64,000 bases of DNA from Marinobacter sp. F4206 (GTDB lineage Bacteria; Pseudomonadota; Gammaproteobacteria; Pseudomonadales; Oleiphilaceae): the NCBI RefSeq assembly GCF_019392195.1, contig NZ_JAHXKI010000007.1, positions 50,411 through 114,410 on the forward strand, in the 5' to 3' direction. Below the pieces are notes generated by a model. It was not told the DNA's origin. It ran no database searches and was given only the letters and a program-made list of their open reading frames with translations. The position numbers and the translations under genes were made by a program. The first letter of the stretch is position 1; every line of letters begins with the position of its first letter. Below, piece after piece: positions 29,266 through 39,871 of this stretch.

Positions 29266-30369
29266 TTGAGCATTATTTTCCGTTATCTAGTTCGCCAGGT
29301 GATGATCAGTATGGTTGCCGTCTCGGGCATCCTTTTGCTGGTGTTCATGAGTGGCCGGTTTCTCAAATACCTGGGCAGTGCGGCAGAAGGCGAAATTGCT
29401 GCTGATGTGTTGTTTTCCATCATGGCATTTCGTTTCCCGGGCTTTCTGGAGCTGATTCTGCCACTGGGGTTGTTCATCGGGATCCTGCTGGCCTACGGGC
29501 GGATGTACCTGGAAAGTGAGATGACTGTGCTGTTTGCCTGCGGGGTGAGTGATCGCCAGCTTCTGGTGAAAACGCTTCTGGGCAGTATGCCGGTGATGGC
29601 GATTGTCGGGGCAATGAGCTTGTATGTGTCGCCCTGGGGCATGAAACAGGTGGAGCAGATCTTCAACGAGCAGCGCCAGGCTACCGAGTTTGAAATGCTG
29701 GTGCCGGGGCGCTTCCAGGACTTCAGCGCCGGAGGCCGGGTGACCTACACGGAAGGGCTGAGCGACGACAAGCGCGAGTTGAGAGGCGTGTTCATTGCCG
29801 AATACGGCAAGGACGGTGAGGGCGTGACCATTTTTACCGCCGAGTCGGGCTCGCAGCTGATCGACCGGGAAACCGGCAGTCGATTCCTGATCCTCGAAGA
29901 TGGTGGCCGCTTTGATGGCACACCGGGGCGGCTTGAATACAACGTTACCGGGTTCGAAGCCTACGGGCTGAAAATCGAGAGTGGTGAAAAGGGAACCCGG
30001 GAACTGGAAGAGGGGATCAGTACACTGGATCTGATGAAGTCCGACAACCTGGAGGATCGGGCGCTGCTGCACTGGCGCTTTTCGCTGCCTCTGATCGTTC
30101 CGATTGTGACCCTTCTGGCGGTTCGGCTGAGCCGGGTGAACCCCCGTCAGGGTCGGTTTTTCCATCTGCTTCCGGCCATGTTGGTGTACATCACCTACCT
30201 GGGTCTCCTGATTGTCGCTCGCGATGCGCTGGCGGACGGCAAGGTGCCCGAGTGGATTGGCATGCTCTGGGTGCATGGACTGTTCCTCGCCTTTGGTCTC
30301 TGGCTCCAGTTCGGTCCCCCCTGGCTGCACCGGCGGCGTGCCATCAAGGAGGCTCGCGCCCATGCGTAG
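29266..30369 (+). CDS. lptF: LPS export permease LptF
   Basis: Inner-membrane subunit of the LptB2FG transporter that extracts lipopolysaccharide. The 367-residue protein starts at TTG (SIIFRYLVRQV is the typical N-terminus). Membrane helices cluster at both ends, with a large periplasmic beta-jellyroll between about residues 130 and 265. The start lacks a strong ribosome binding site. It overlaps lptG by eight bases. Confidence 0.95.
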   Translation: MSIIFRYLVRQVMISMVAVSGILLLVFMSGRFLKYLGSAAEGEIAADVLFSIMAFRFPGFLELILPLGLFIGILLAYGRMYLESEMTVLFACGVSDRQLLVKTLLGSMPVMAIVGAMSLYVSPWGMKQVEQIFNEQRQATEFEMLVPGRFQDFSAGGRVTYTEGLSDDKRELRGVFIAEYGKDGEGVTIFTAESGSQLIDRETGSRFLILEDGGRFDGTPGRLEYNVTGFEAYGLKIESGEKGTRELEEGISTLDLMKSDNLEDRALLHWRFSLPLIVPIVTLLAVRLSRVNPRQGRFFHLLPAMLVYITYLGLLIVARDALADGKVPEWIGMLWVHGLFLAFGLWLQFGPPWLHRRRAIKEARAHA

Positions 30370-31423
30370 GATAGACGGCTATGTCATGCGCACCGTCGGC
30401 GGTGCGATGTTCCTGGTCATGGTGGTGGTGCTCTCCCTCGACCTGATCTTTGGTTTTATTGCGGAGCTGGAAGACACCCGTAACAATTATCAGACCATCG
30501 AAGCGCTCTGGTATGTCGCCCTGACGCTGCCGCGTCGCATCTATGACTACCTGCCGCTGGGCGCATTCATGGGTTGCCTGGTGGGGCTGGGGTCGATGGC
30601 AAGCTCCTCCGAGTTGACGGTGATCCGGGCGGCCGGGGTGTCGCTTAAGCGGATTGTCTGGTCCGCCATGAAGCCGGCTCTGGTGGTTGTTGTGCTGGGT
30701 GTCCTGATCGGCGAGTACATCGCGCCGCCTGCCGAAAGGCTCGCCCAGAGCGAAAAGGCAGTCGCTCTTGGTGCGGGAAGTAATGTTGCCTCGGCGAGCG
30801 GGGTCTGGCACCGGGAAGGGGATGTGTTTATCCATCTCAACGCGGTGCAGCCCAATGGGGTGCTGCACGGGGTTTCCCTGTTCCGGTTTAACGAACAGCG
30901 CGAACTCATGTCCTCAAGCTTTGCCAAACGTGCCATTTTCCAGGGTGATCACTGGCAGCTGGAAAGTGTACGCACAACCCGCATCGAAGACACCGGAACC
31001 AGACTGGTGCAAAGCCAGTCCCTGCGTTGGGAGACGGGGTTGTCACCGAGCGTGCTCAGCGTACTGATCGTGAAGCCGGAAAACCTGTCGATGTCCGGTC
31101 TTTATACCTACGCCAATTATCTGGAAGAGCAGGACCTCAACGCGTCGCGCTATTGGTTGGCGTTCTGGAAGAAGACCCTGATGCCGCTTGGTACGGCGGT
31201 CATGGTGCTGGTTGCCATCTCATTTATCTTCGGGCCATTGCGATCGGTAACCATGGGCTTCCGGGTCTTCACCGGGTTGCTGGTGGGCTTGCTGTTCAAG
31301 TACATGCAGGACCTGCTCGGACCCATGAGCCTGGTCTATGGCTTTAACCCGATGCTGGCGGTACTGGTCCCGATTGCGGTCAACGCCGTGGTTGGCGCAG
31401 TCCTGATGCGAAGGGCCGGGTAA
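30362..31423 (+). CDS. lptG: LPS export permease LptG
   Basis: Partner of LptF in the ABC transporter for lipopolysaccharide. ATG 30362 gives a 353-residue protein beginning MRRIDGYVMRTV, the expected N-terminus; an in-frame upstream start at 30212 would overlap lptF by 158 bases and is rejected. The topology mirrors LptF. It overlaps lptF by eight bases, so translation is coupled. The membrane exit region RYWLAFWKKTLMPLGTAVMV is conserved. Confidence 0.95.
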   Translation: MRRIDGYVMRTVGGAMFLVMVVVLSLDLIFGFIAELEDTRNNYQTIEALWYVALTLPRRIYDYLPLGAFMGCLVGLGSMASSSELTVIRAAGVSLKRIVWSAMKPALVVVVLGVLIGEYIAPPAERLAQSEKAVALGAGSNVASASGVWHREGDVFIHLNAVQPNGVLHGVSLFRFNEQRELMSSSFAKRAIFQGDHWQLESVRTTRIEDTGTRLVQSQSLRWETGLSPSVLSVLIVKPENLSMSGLYTYANYLEEQDLNASRYWLAFWKKTLMPLGTAVMVLVAISFIFGPLRSVTMGFRVFTGLLVGLLFKYMQDLLGPMSLVYGFNPMLAVLVPIAVNAVVGAVLMRRAG

Positions 31424-31436
31424 GCGGCCCTGACAG

Positions 31437-31970
31437 TCAGCGGGATTCCTTCGGAACCTGGACCACAACGCTGCTCGACATCCGGTCGGTAATGGACAGT
31501 CCGTTGATGGGCAGGAACAGCGCGATAATGGCCGGCAGGGTTACAAACAGCGTCGCTGCACCCACGTAGTAGCCCGCCAGCAAGGCGAGGAAGAACACGG
31601 CCGCGGCAGTCACGTAGCGGCGCAGGGCCTGGCTCCAGCTTACGGATGTGCCATCCAGATTCTCAATCCGGATCCGCCAGACCTGCATGCCCAGCGTCTG
31701 GCCGATGCGGGTCCAGAAATAGGCGAAGAACAGGTACAGCACCAGGAACAGCACGAAGGTCAAGCCCGGGTCCCCCGAAAGCTGGCCGGCTTCAGCCATT
31801 TCCTCAAACCGATCCCAGCCGGTAATCCAGCCGCCGATCACGGTGTACACCCAGGTGGCCACGAGCAGAACGGCAATGCTGATCAGGGCGTCATAGATAA
31901 TGGCGAGCGCGCGCTTTAAGAATGTGGCTGGGGGTAATAGTTCCTCGGCGTCATGGAAGCGTCGGGGCAT
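31437..31970 (-). CDS. RDD family membrane protein
   Basis: A 177-residue inner-membrane protein with the RDD domain: an Arg-rich amphipathic start (RRFHDAEELLPPATFLKRALA), then helices near residues 30-50 and 72-92, the conserved FWTRIGQTLGMQVWRIRI segment, and a final hydrophobic pair. The function of the family is unknown; some members are proposed to be Na+/H+ antiporters. It is convergent with lptG (13 bases) and divergent from alaS. Confidence 0.87.
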   Translation of the reverse strand: MPRRFHDAEELLPPATFLKRALAIIYDALISIAVLLVATWVYTVIGGWITGWDRFEEMAEAGQLSGDPGLTFVLFLVLYLFFAYFWTRIGQTLGMQVWRIRIENLDGTSVSWSQALRRYVTAAAVFFLALLAGYYVGAATLFVTLPAIIALFLPINGLSITDRMSSSVVVQVPKESR

Positions 31971-32110
31971 GGAATCTCCTGTGATGTTTCACGTTTTTCC
32001 TGTTCTCGGCGTGTGCTAGAGTAGCGGATTTGCACACGCATGTAAGTATTCGTATTCAATCGCGGACCCGCCAGTTCCACGGCGAGTTTCTGGAAAGGTA
32101 TCAAAGGGCT

Positions 32111-34741
32111 ATGAAAACCGCAGAGTTGCGACAGGCATTTCTCGATTATTTCAGACAGCAAGGCCATGCTATTGTTTCAAGCAGTTCGCTGGTGCCGGCG
32201 GATGACCCCACGCTGCTGTTCACCAATGCGGGAATGAATCAGTTCAAGGATGTGTTCCTGGGCCGGGAAGAGCGCGACTATACCCGGGCCACCACGTCCC
32301 AGAAGTGCGTCCGTGCCGGCGGTAAGCACAACGACCTCGAAAACGTCGGCTACACCGCCCGCCACCATACCTTCTTTGAAATGCTCGGTAATTTCAGCTT
32401 CGGCGACTACTTCAAGCGTGAAGCCATCAATTACGCCTGGACCTTTCTGACCGGTGATGAATGGCTCAACCTGCCGACTGAAAAGCTGTGGGTGACGGTC
32501 TATGCCGACGACGATGAAGCCTACGATATCTGGAACAAGGAAATAGGCGTGCCGGCGGAGCGCATTGTGCGCATTGGCGATAACAAGGGCGCCCGTTACG
32601 CTTCCGACAACTTCTGGCAGATGGGTGATACCGGTCCCTGTGGCCCCTGCACAGAAATCTTCTACGATCACGGTCCCGATGTGGCTGGCGGTCCTCCCGG
32701 AAGTCCCGAGGAAGACGGCGACCGATACATCGAGATCTGGAACGTCGTGTTTATGCAGTACAACCGCACCGCCGATGGCGAGATGTTGAAGCTACCCAAG
32801 CCCTCGGTGGATACCGGGATGGGCCTGGAGCGGATCACGGCGGTCCTGCAGGGTGTTCACAGCAACTACGAAATCGATCTGTTCCAGGACCTGCTGCGGG
32901 CTGCCTCCGACGTGCTCGGTGGTGTCGCTGCAACCGAAGCCAGTCTCCGCGTGGTGGCTGACCATATCCGTTCCTGCGCTTTCCTGATCTCCGACGGTGT
33001 GATGCCTTCCAATGAAGGTCGCGGTTTCGTCCTTCGCCGCATCATTCGCCGGGCCGCCCGTCACGGCAACAAACTGGGTGCAACCCAGCCCTTCTTCTAC
33101 AAGCTCGCCGGCCCTCTTGCTGACCTGATGGGCGAGGCCTACCCGCAACTGGTAAGCAGCCGCAAGCAGATCGAGAAGGTGTTGCTGCAGGAGGAAGAGC
33201 AGTTCGCCAAGACCCTGGACAAGGGGCTGCGCCTGCTGGAGCAGGACATCGCGGAATTGAAGGGTGACGTGATTCCGGGCGACACCATTTTCACGCTGTA
33301 TGACACCTATGGGTTCCCGGTTGATCTGACCAACGATATTGCCCGCGAGCGCGGACTGACGCTGGACTACGATGGCTACGAGCAAGCCATGGAGGCTCAG
33401 CGCGAGCGTGCCCGGGCGGCGAGCAAGTTCGGCATCGATTACAACGCAGCCGGTCTCAACATCGAGGGTAAGACCGAGTTCACCGGGTATGACCACATTG
33501 ATGGTCACGAGCGCATTCGTACCGTGATTGTCGGCAGCGAAGAAAAAAATGCCGAAGCCGGCGATGAGGCAGTTGTGGTTCTGGAGCGTACGCCGTTCTA
33601 TGCCGAGTCCGGCGGCCAGGTCGGCGATACCGGTCTGCTGACCTGGAGTGGCGGTCGCTTCAAGGTCACCGATACCCGCAAGGAAGGTGATAACCATCTG
33701 CACGTCGGTACGCTGATTGAAGGAGAGTTGTTTCCGGGACTGGAAGTGGATGCCCGGATCGACCACGCACGGCGCGAGCGCACCAAGCGGAACCATTCCG
33801 CCACGCACCTGCTGCACGCGGCATTGCGTAAGATTCTGGGCGAGCACGTTACCCAGAAAGGGTCCCTGGTGGATCCGGATAAACTGCGTTTCGATTTTTC
33901 GCATTTCGAGCCCGTAACCCCGGATCAGCTTAAAGAGATTGAGCGCCAGGTTAACGAGCAGATTCTTGATAACACGCCGGTTCAAACTGAAATCACCGAC
34001 ATGGAGAAGGCCCAGGAGAAGGGTGCGATGGCACTGTTCGGTGAGAAATACGGCGATACGGTGCGTGTGCTGAGCATGGGTACCGATAGCTACTCGGTGG
34101 AACTGTGCGGCGGCACCCACGTTGCCCGAACCGGTGACATCGGCCTGTTCCGCATTACCTCGGAAAGCGGTATCTCCGCCGGTGTCCGTCGGATTGAAGC
34201 GGTCACGGGTTTCGGCGCGCTGGAATGGGTCGACAGTACCGAGCGCACCTTGCGTGACACCGCCGGTCTGGTCCGTGCGACCCGGGATACCGTTGTTGAA
34301 AAGGTTCAGCAGACCCTTGATCGCAACCGTCAGCTGGAAAAAGAAGTGGATGCCTTGAAGGCCAAACTGGCCAGCTCGGCCGGCAGCGATCTGGCCGGAT
34401 CGGCAGTGGACGTCGCAGGTCTGAAAGTCGTAGCTTCCGAGCTTGAAGGGGCGGACCGCAAGGCCCTCATGGAAACCGCAGACCAGCTCAAGAACAAGTT
34501 GGGCGAGGGCGTGGTTGTCCTGGCCAGTGTCGAAGGCGGCAAGGTCACTTTGGTGGCGGGTGTGACCAAATCCGCGACTGGCAAGATCAAGGCCGGCGAC
34601 CTGATGAAGCATCTCGCGGCCCAGGTAGATGGCAAAGGTGGCGGTCGGCCGGATATGGCTCAGGGTGGCGGTAACGATCCGAGCAAACTGGCGGATGCCC
34701 TTTCGGGTATCCCGGCCTGGGTTGAAAAAAATATCGGTTAA
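32111..34741 (+). CDS. alaS: Alanyl-tRNA synthetase
   Basis: Class II synthetase, 876 residues from ATG 32111 ([14 protein letters not shown]); a longer in-frame opening from 32030 is rejected because homologues begin here. Class II motif 1 lies in [22 protein letters not shown] (written here across two motifs: [13 protein letters not shown] then GDYFKREAI). The editing domain has [12 protein letters not shown] and CGGTHV, with the zinc/catalytic His and Cys residues. The C-terminal oligomerisation domain follows. It is followed by lysC-csrA, as in Pseudomonas. Confidence 0.98.
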   Translation: MKTAELRQAFLDYFRQQGHAIVSSSSLVPADDPTLLFTNAGMNQFKDVFLGREERDYTRATTSQKCVRAGGKHNDLENVGYTARHHTFFEMLGNFSFGDYFKREAINYAWTFLTGDEWLNLPTEKLWVTVYADDDEAYDIWNKEIGVPAERIVRIGDNKGARYASDNFWQMGDTGPCGPCTEIFYDHGPDVAGGPPGSPEEDGDRYIEIWNVVFMQYNRTADGEMLKLPKPSVDTGMGLERITAVLQGVHSNYEIDLFQDLLRAASDVLGGVAATEASLRVVADHIRSCAFLISDGVMPSNEGRGFVLRRIIRRAARHGNKLGATQPFFYKLAGPLADLMGEAYPQLVSSRKQIEKVLLQEEEQFAKTLDKGLRLLEQDIAELKGDVIPGDTIFTLYDTYGFPVDLTNDIARERGLTLDYDGYEQAMEAQRERARAASKFGIDYNAAGLNIEGKTEFTGYDHIDGHERIRTVIVGSEEKNAEAGDEAVVVLERTPFYAESGGQVGDTGLLTWSGGRFKVTDTRKEGDNHLHVGTLIEGELFPGLEVDARIDHARRERTKRNHSATHLLHAALRKILGEHVTQKGSLVDPDKLRFDFSHFEPVTPDQLKEIERQVNEQILDNTPVQTEITDMEKAQEKGAMALFGEKYGDTVRVLSMGTDSYSVELCGGTHVARTGDIGLFRITSESGISAGVRRIEAVTGFGALEWVDSTERTLRDTAGLVRATRDTVVEKVQQTLDRNRQLEKEVDALKAKLASSAGSDLAGSAVDVAGLKVVASELEGADRKALMETADQLKNKLGEGVVVLASVEGGKVTLVAGVTKSATGKIKAGDLMKHLAAQVDGKGGGRPDMAQGGGNDPSKLADALSGIPAWVEKNIG

Positions 34742-34847
34742 GCAACTATTTGTGAGAACGGATAGGGGTTTATAATCCCGCTCGTTTTCTTTAAAGACTG
34801 GCGAGGCGTTGCTTCGCTGTGAGTCCCCGTTTCGGATACTGGAAAAA

Positions 34848-36086
34848 ATGGCGCTGTTGGTTCAGAAGTTTGGTGGCACCTCGGTTGGCACAACCGAGCG
34901 AATTGACGCGGTTGCGGAAAAGGTAGCCCGTTTCCGAAAGGAAGGTCATGATGTAGTGGTGGTGGTCTCGGCCATGAGTGGCGAAACCAACCGCCTGATT
35001 GCTCTGGCCAGTAGTATTATGGACGAGCCTACGCCGCGTGAGATGGACGTTCTGGTGTCCACCGGCGAGCAGGTCACCATTGCGCTGTTGTCCATGGCGC
35101 TGCAGAAGCGGGGCTGTGATGCCCGTTCCTACACCGGCTCCCAGGTTCGGATTGTGACGGACAGCACTCACACCAAGGCGCGCATCAAACAGATTGATGA
35201 GCAGCGTATGCGCGAAGATCTGGATGCGGGCAGGGTTGTGGTCGTGGCCGGTTTCCAGGGCATTGATGAGTGCGGCAACATCACGACGCTGGGACGCGGC
35301 GGCTCGGACACCACGGCCGTTGCTCTGGCAGCCGCCCTGAAAGCTGACGAGTGCCAGATCTACACGGACGTTGACGGTGTCTACACAACCGATCCCCGTG
35401 TCGTCGACAGCGCTCGTCGCCTTGACCGCATTACGTTTGAAGAAATGATTGAAATGGCGAGTCTGGGTTCCAAGGTTCTCCAGATTCGCTCGGTAGAGTT
35501 TGCAGGCAAATACAACGTTCCATTACGGGTTCTTTCCAGCTTCCAGGAAGGCGAGGGAACCCTGATTACTCTTGAGGATGAAAACGCCATGGAGCAACCG
35601 GTTGTTTCCGGCATCGCCTTTAACCGCGACGAAGCAAAGTTGACCATCGTCGGCGTCCCCGACACGCCGGGAAGCGCGTTGCGCATTCTGAAACCGGTAA
35701 GCGATGCTAATATTGAAGTGGATATGATCGTTCAGAACGTGGGCGAGGATAACAAGACCGCGTTTACGTTCACCGTGCATCGCAACGATTTCAAGCGGGC
35801 GAAGGAAGTACTGCAGCGGGTTTCGGATGAGCTGGGTGCCCGTGAAGTGGGCGGCGACAGCAAGATTGCCAAGGTAAGCATTGTGGGCGTAGGCATGCGG
35901 TCCCACGCCGGTGTTGCTACCCGCATGTTTGAAGCCTTGTCCAATGAAGGCATTAATATTCAGATGATCTCCACATCGGAAATCAAGATTTCCGTGGTGA
36001 TTGATGAGAAATATCTCGAGCTGGCGGTTCGCGCACTTCATAGTGAGTTTGAACTGGACAAGCCCGCGGTAGAAGAAGAGGTCTGA
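34848..36086 (+). CDS. lysC: Aspartate kinase
   Basis: First step of the lysine/threonine/methionine pathway. ATG 34848 gives 412 residues, the length of the Pseudomonas enzyme; an upstream in-frame codon at 34809 is not needed. The N-terminal KFGGTSVG motif and [16 protein letters not shown] form the kinase site. Two ACT domains (from about residue 265) bind feedback inhibitors. It precedes csrA by 188 bases. Confidence 0.97.
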   Translation: MALLVQKFGGTSVGTTERIDAVAEKVARFRKEGHDVVVVVSAMSGETNRLIALASSIMDEPTPREMDVLVSTGEQVTIALLSMALQKRGCDARSYTGSQVRIVTDSTHTKARIKQIDEQRMREDLDAGRVVVVAGFQGIDECGNITTLGRGGSDTTAVALAAALKADECQIYTDVDGVYTTDPRVVDSARRLDRITFEEMIEMASLGSKVLQIRSVEFAGKYNVPLRVLSSFQEGEGTLITLEDENAMEQPVVSGIAFNRDEAKLTIVGVPDTPGSALRILKPVSDANIEVDMIVQNVGEDNKTAFTFTVHRNDFKRAKEVLQRVSDELGAREVGGDSKIAKVSIVGVGMRSHAGVATRMFEALSNEGINIQMISTSEIKISVVIDEKYLELAVRALHSEFELDKPAVEEEV

Positions 36087-36274
36087 ATACGCAGATTTCA
36101 GGTCGATCTGCCGGGCCTCGCCATATAAGGGAATCATTTATTGAGCCTATGACAGAACGGAACCGTATAAGGGGATGTGCGTCTTTTGATCAGTCAGTGA
36201 TCCCGCTATAAAAGCGATAGTAAATAAAAAATCATTTGTCGGAACAGGTAAGCTCTGGATAGGGAGTAAGGGAT

Positions 36275-36472
36275 ATGTTGATTTTGACTCGCCGCGTTGG
36301 CGAAACTCTGATGGTGGGTGATGAAATCACCGTAACCGTGCTCGGAGTGAAGGGGAATCAGGTACGCATTGGCGTTAATGCCCCGAAAGAAGTGGCGGTA
36401 CACCGTGAAGAAATCTACCAGCGTATTCAGTCGGAAAAAGGCTCGGAAGAGCCGGAGCCGGGCAATAGCTGA
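36275..36472 (+). CDS. csrA: Carbon storage regulator CsrA/RsmA
   Basis: A 65-residue RNA-binding homodimer that recognises ANGGA in hairpin loops and represses or stabilises mRNAs. [18 protein letters not shown] and [19 protein letters not shown] are the canonical segments, including the RNA-contacting Leu4/Arg44 equivalents. The C-terminal tail is short and acidic. A strong terminator follows. The two CANGGAYG elements elsewhere in this window are candidate ligands (see the findings). Confidence 0.98.
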   Translation: MLILTRRVGETLMVGDEITVTVLGVKGNQVRIGVNAPKEVAVHREEIYQRIQSEKGSEEPEPGNS

Positions 36473-36477
36473 GAGAT

Positions 36478-36518
36478 AAAAAGCCGTTCAAGGGAAACCT
36501 GAACGGCTTTTTTCTTTA
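36478..36518 (+). terminator. csrA terminator
   Basis: Stem AAAAGCCGTTCA/TGAACGGCTTTT, loop AGGGAAACC-like, followed by a six-base T-run. It is a classical Rho-independent terminator. Confidence 0.9.
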
Positions 36519-36598
36519 TAGGGAAAATCGGCAGGGAAAAATCACCTGTCAACCCTATGAAAACAGAAAAATTATGGTAGTATACGCCCCGTTCTCAA

Positions 36599-36690
<92 letters not shown>

Positions 36691-36749
36691 TTCCATGAGG
36701 AAAGTGAGAACAGGTTGAAGTAGCACTCAACCAGGCAAGTGAATAATGC

Positions 36750-36826
36750 GCGGCTGTAGCTCAGCTGGATAGAGTACCTGGCTACGAACCAGGCGGTCGG
36801 AGGTTCGAATCCTCCCAGCCGCGCCA
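36750..36826 (+). tRNA. tRNA-Arg (ACG), copy 1
   Basis: A 77-nt cloverleaf with acceptor stem GCGGCTG/CAGCCGC, anticodon loop CTACGAA (ACG, expected to be edited to ICG) and an encoded CCA. Confidence 0.96.
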
Positions 36827-36853
36827 CTTATTTCACACTTGCACCAGTTTCAA

Positions 36854-36930
36854 GCGGCTGTAGCTCAGCTGGATAGAGTACCTGGCTACGAACCAGGCGG
36901 TCGGAGGTTCGAATCCTCCCAGCCGCGCCA
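36854..36930 (+). tRNA. tRNA-Arg (ACG), copy 2
   Basis: Identical in sequence to the copy 104 bases upstream, so it probably arose by tandem duplication. It is processed from the same transcript as tRNA-Ser and copy 1. Confidence 0.96.
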
Positions 36931-36940
36931 TACGAAATAA

Positions 36941-36967
36941 AAAACCCCGCTCGAGCGGGGTTTTTTA
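36941..36967 (+). terminator. Terminator of the tRNA operon
   Basis: Stem AAAACCCCGC/GCGGGGTTTT with a four-base loop TCGA and a continuing T-run. It is 11 bases beyond the second tRNA-Arg. Confidence 0.92.
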
Positions 36968-36984
36968 TTGTCTGAAGCTTTTCT

Positions 36985-37491
36985 TTACATCTTCATGCCG
37001 TGGGGATCCATCAACTGACCACGAATGGCCCCATCCGGGTATTCAGGGTTATGGATGTTGATGTAGAAATCGGCCGGATTCTCGAGAATCCGTTTCACAA
37101 TGCCCTTCTCCCCAGTCGGGAATTTACCTTTCTCTCCTTCGGTAAGGCAGTCAGCTGCATCGCCATCCTCCGGGCCGGCCAGGGCGGCCACGGGGGCGCC
37201 ATTCATGCCTTTGCCGGCTTCATGAATGTGGGCCGCCATACCCTCTTTGACCGGCACGGCCTGAATGCCCTCAACCTGGATGACATAGCAGAGGGTGGTT
37301 GCGTCGCCGTCGATTCCAAAGACGTGAGCATGACCCTTACCATTGCTGTCGCCCTTGGAGCCAACCATTTCCTTTGCGCTCAATTGTGTGGTCAACACGT
37401 GGTTGGTATGCCCGGCATGGGCTGTGGAGGTCAGTCCCAGAGAGGAGGCAAGGGTGGCGATAAATAATGACTTCTTGATCTTGTGGTTCAT
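36985..37491 (-). CDS. CHRD-domain exported protein
   Basis: A 168-residue periplasmic or secreted protein: a signal peptide (FIATLASSLGLTSTAHA), then a His-rich CHRD domain with AHIHEAGKG and the terminal INIHNPEYPDGAIRGQL, the hallmark closing motif of the family. Two Cys residues in the mature part may form a disulfide. CHRD domains were first seen in chordin; their bacterial role is unknown. It is convergent with the tRNA operon and monocistronic. Confidence 0.9.
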   Translation of the reverse strand: MNHKIKKSLFIATLASSLGLTSTAHAGHTNHVLTTQLSAKEMVGSKGDSNGKGHAHVFGIDGDATTLCYVIQVEGIQAVPVKEGMAAHIHEAGKGMNGAPVAALAGPEDGDAADCLTEGEKGKFPTGEKGIVKRILENPADFYINIHNPEYPDGAIRGQLMDPHGMKM

Positions 37492-37704
37492 GGTATCTCC
37501 CCGAAATAATTTCAGATGACGGTTATGCGAGCTATCGCCTAATTAATGCGTATCAGGGCGGGGAAAAGTTGCAGTGGGTCTGAAAAAAAGCGTTTGCGCG
37601 GTGTTGGCTTCTATTGAGTGATCGCTTCCGGTATTCCGAGGGGCAATGTCTTTATGACGAGGAAAACCAGGGTGGTAAAGGTGAGTTTGACTGCTGAAGT
37701 CGGG

Positions 37705-37743
37705 AGGGGCGCAGGAAACGCTGAAGCCTTTTCCTGCGCCCTT
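37705..37743. terminator. Hairpin downstream of chemoreceptor gene
   Basis: A 12-bp perfect stem GGGCGCAGGAAA/TTTCCTGCGCCC with an 11-base loop lies 21 bases beyond the stop of the minus-strand chemoreceptor gene. It lacks a T-run in either direction, so it may serve as a 3' stabilising structure or weak bidirectional terminator. Confidence 0.5.
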
Positions 37744-37763
37744 GTGGCGAGCCGGATGGAGAA

Positions 37764-39620
37764 TTAAAGCCGAAAACGCGAGATCAGGGTCTGGAGTTCG
37801 CTGCCGAGCCTGGCCAGTTCAACGCTGGAGCTGGCTGTCTGGTTGGAAGACGCGGCAGACTGGTCAGTCACATCCCGGATGCTGGTGATGTTCTGGTTGA
37901 TCTCTTCAGCCACCGAGGTTTGTTGTTCCGAAGCCGTGGCAATCTGGTTGTTGTACTGCTTGATCTCGTCCACCGCGCTGGTAATGCGTTCAATGGTCTT
38001 TCCTGTTGCCGTGGCTCGTTCCAGTGTATTGGTGGCCATGGCTGTGCTTGATTCCATGGCTGAGACCGAATCTCCGGCGCTGCTCTGCAGAGCGGTTACC
38101 AGGGTCTCGATTTCCTGAGCGGACGCCTGGGTGCGCTGTGCCAGAGAACGAACTTCATCGGCAACCACCGCAAACCCGCGCCCCTGTTCGCCGGCACGCG
38201 CCGCTTCAATGGCGGCATTCAGCGCTAGTAGGTTGGTCTGCTCGGCGACCGACTTGATGACGTCCAGAACGGTTCCGATATTGGCGGTTTCTTTCTGGAG
38301 GCCCTGAATGGTTTCCATGCTCTGGTTGACTTCCCGCGCCAGATTGTTCACCTGACTGACGGTTTCCCTGACCTCAAGTTCTCCGTCGCTTGCCTGGCTG
38401 GCGGCTCCGGTTGCTACTTCAAATGCCTGTTCGGCGCTTCGGGCAATATCGGCAACGGTCGCGGTCATCTCATTCATCGCTGTGGCGACCTGATCGGTTT
38501 CCTGCTTCTGACGATTGATGCCTTCGCTGGTCTGATTGGTTACCGTTGAGAGTTCTTCGGCGGAAGCGGCTATGTTGGTAGCGCCGGTTTCAATGCTTTT
38601 CACCAGCTCCCGCAAACTGGTCACCATGGTGGCCAGGGCGGCCATCAGGCGTCCGATTTCATTGGTGCCGGTGGCATCAATGTCGACGGTCAGGTTTCCG
38701 GAGGCCACTTCGGAGGCAATAGAAACGGCCCGGTTGACCGGCGAGACAATAGACCGAGTAATAAGGAGCGCCATGAGTATGCCTAGCAGCACGGCCACCC
38801 CAGTGGCTCCGTAGATCAGCCAGAAGGCGCTCTGGTGTTCGGCTTCCATTTTTCCGGTTTGACCGGCCCGGAGCTGGTTCGCGGATTCGAATGCGTTGGT
38901 GGCGGCGTTGACCATTTCATCCGAGAGGCGACTGCCGGACTGAGTCAGGTCCACCACGGACTGGAATGCACTGACGTATGTCTTCAGGGCGGCGTTGATT
39001 TTTTCCTTTTCTGGGGCGCTGATCGCTGCGGATTTGAGGGGGCCCTGAACCCGCTTTGCATCGCCAAGGTACGCGTTGACGCTGGCCTCTTCGTGTTCAA
39101 TCAGGAACTTCCGCTCGGAGCGACGCATGTCCTCGAAAATCGCCGAGGCAAAGAACAGTGAGCTGTGCGCTTTCAAAGATGAACCGAAGATTCTCGCGCT
39201 GGTCTCGAGACGGTCGAGCGCGTCTTCCCGTTCGCTGATATTTTCCTCTACCTCACCCATCAGCCGCTGATAGGTTCTCACATCGGCCTGAATGCCGGTC
39301 AGGGTGCTGATATCCTCGACGGCACTTAACAGTGGTTTGATGTTGTTGGTCAGATCCAGAACGAGATCGCCATGCGCCTGGGTTTTTTCGACGGCCTCGG
39401 GTGAGCCGGTGAGCAAGAAGTTCTTCTCTTCCACTCGGGCTTCGGTGAGGCTGGTATTGACCTGGCCCAGCATGGCGACGATGTTGGATCGCTGGCTGTA
39501 GCTGTTGAGTGCGCGGTTACCAACCACGCCCACAATAATGGTCAGCACCAGCAGGAGGGCAAACCCCCCAGCAAGCTTCGTGCGGATGGTTGTGTTAGTG
39601 AACAGATCTGGAAAACGCAT
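37764..39620 (-). CDS. Methyl-accepting chemotaxis protein
   Basis: A 618-residue chemoreceptor. A membrane helix near residues 16-38, a helical periplasmic sensor of about 230 residues (a coiled, Glu/Arg-rich region with EEKNFLLTG, typical of HBM/4HB-type sensors), a second helix near 272-297, HAMP, then the tip [20 protein letters not shown]. No C-terminal tethering pentapeptide. Ligand unknown. It starts five bases after a possible small gene and belongs to a short minus-strand chain with the DUF2058 gene. Confidence 0.92.
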   Translation of the reverse strand: MRFPDLFTNTTIRTKLAGGFALLLVLTIIVGVVGNRALNSYSQRSNIVAMLGQVNTSLTEARVEEKNFLLTGSPEAVEKTQAHGDLVLDLTNNIKPLLSAVEDISTLTGIQADVRTYQRLMGEVEENISEREDALDRLETSARIFGSSLKAHSSLFFASAIFEDMRRSERKFLIEHEEASVNAYLGDAKRVQGPLKSAAISAPEKEKINAALKTYVSAFQSVVDLTQSGSRLSDEMVNAATNAFESANQLRAGQTGKMEAEHQSAFWLIYGATGVAVLLGILMALLITRSIVSPVNRAVSIASEVASGNLTVDIDATGTNEIGRLMAALATMVTSLRELVKSIETGATNIAASAEELSTVTNQTSEGINRQKQETDQVATAMNEMTATVADIARSAEQAFEVATGAASQASDGELEVRETVSQVNNLAREVNQSMETIQGLQKETANIGTVLDVIKSVAEQTNLLALNAAIEAARAGEQGRGFAVVADEVRSLAQRTQASAQEIETLVTALQSSAGDSVSAMESSTAMATNTLERATATGKTIERITSAVDEIKQYNNQIATASEQQTSVAEEINQNITSIRDVTDQSAASSNQTASSSVELARLGSELQTLISRFRL

Positions 39621-39625
39621 CGTTG

Positions 39626-39871
39626 TTATATCCCTAAAGCGTGTGTGCCGTGCCCGCCTTGCCTTTGCAACTCCTCGCCCAGAAGCTGGGCAGCTTTCCT
39701 GATACGTGCCATGGAATTGAAGGTGGCTTTTATTTGATTCTTATTAATTCTTTTTTCGGCCGGGTATTCCAGAACTTTACCGTTACAGATGATTGCCTGA
39801 TGTTTTGAGGTGATACAAAAATGAGCCCGGATGAGCTCATTGTCTATCGGAATGGGAGGTCGGATCACCAC
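39626..39871 (-). CDS. Possible small protein of unknown function
   Basis: An 81-residue frame opening with GTG overlapping the stop of the DUF2058 gene and closing five bases before the chemoreceptor start, a typical operon fit. The composition looks protein-like: a hydrophilic N-terminal part with one Cys pair region, then [18 protein letters not shown], a plausible amphipathic helix. The base composition is AT-richer than its neighbours. I do not recognise a family. It may be a non-coding gap instead. Confidence 0.35.
   Translation of the reverse strand: MVIRPPIPIDNELIRAHFCITSKHQAIICNGKVLEYPAEKRINKNQIKATFNSMARIRKAAQLLGEELQRQGGHGTHALGI

Noticed and set aside
32792..34612. A 606-codon open frame antisense to alaS
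   Set aside because: alaS motifs occupy the plus strand; the reverse frame has the low-complexity look of a shadow frame.
36750..36930. The two identical tRNA-Arg genes as attachment sites of a genomic island
   Set aside because: Both are complete, 104 bases apart with nothing between them, and no integrase follows. It is a tandem duplication.
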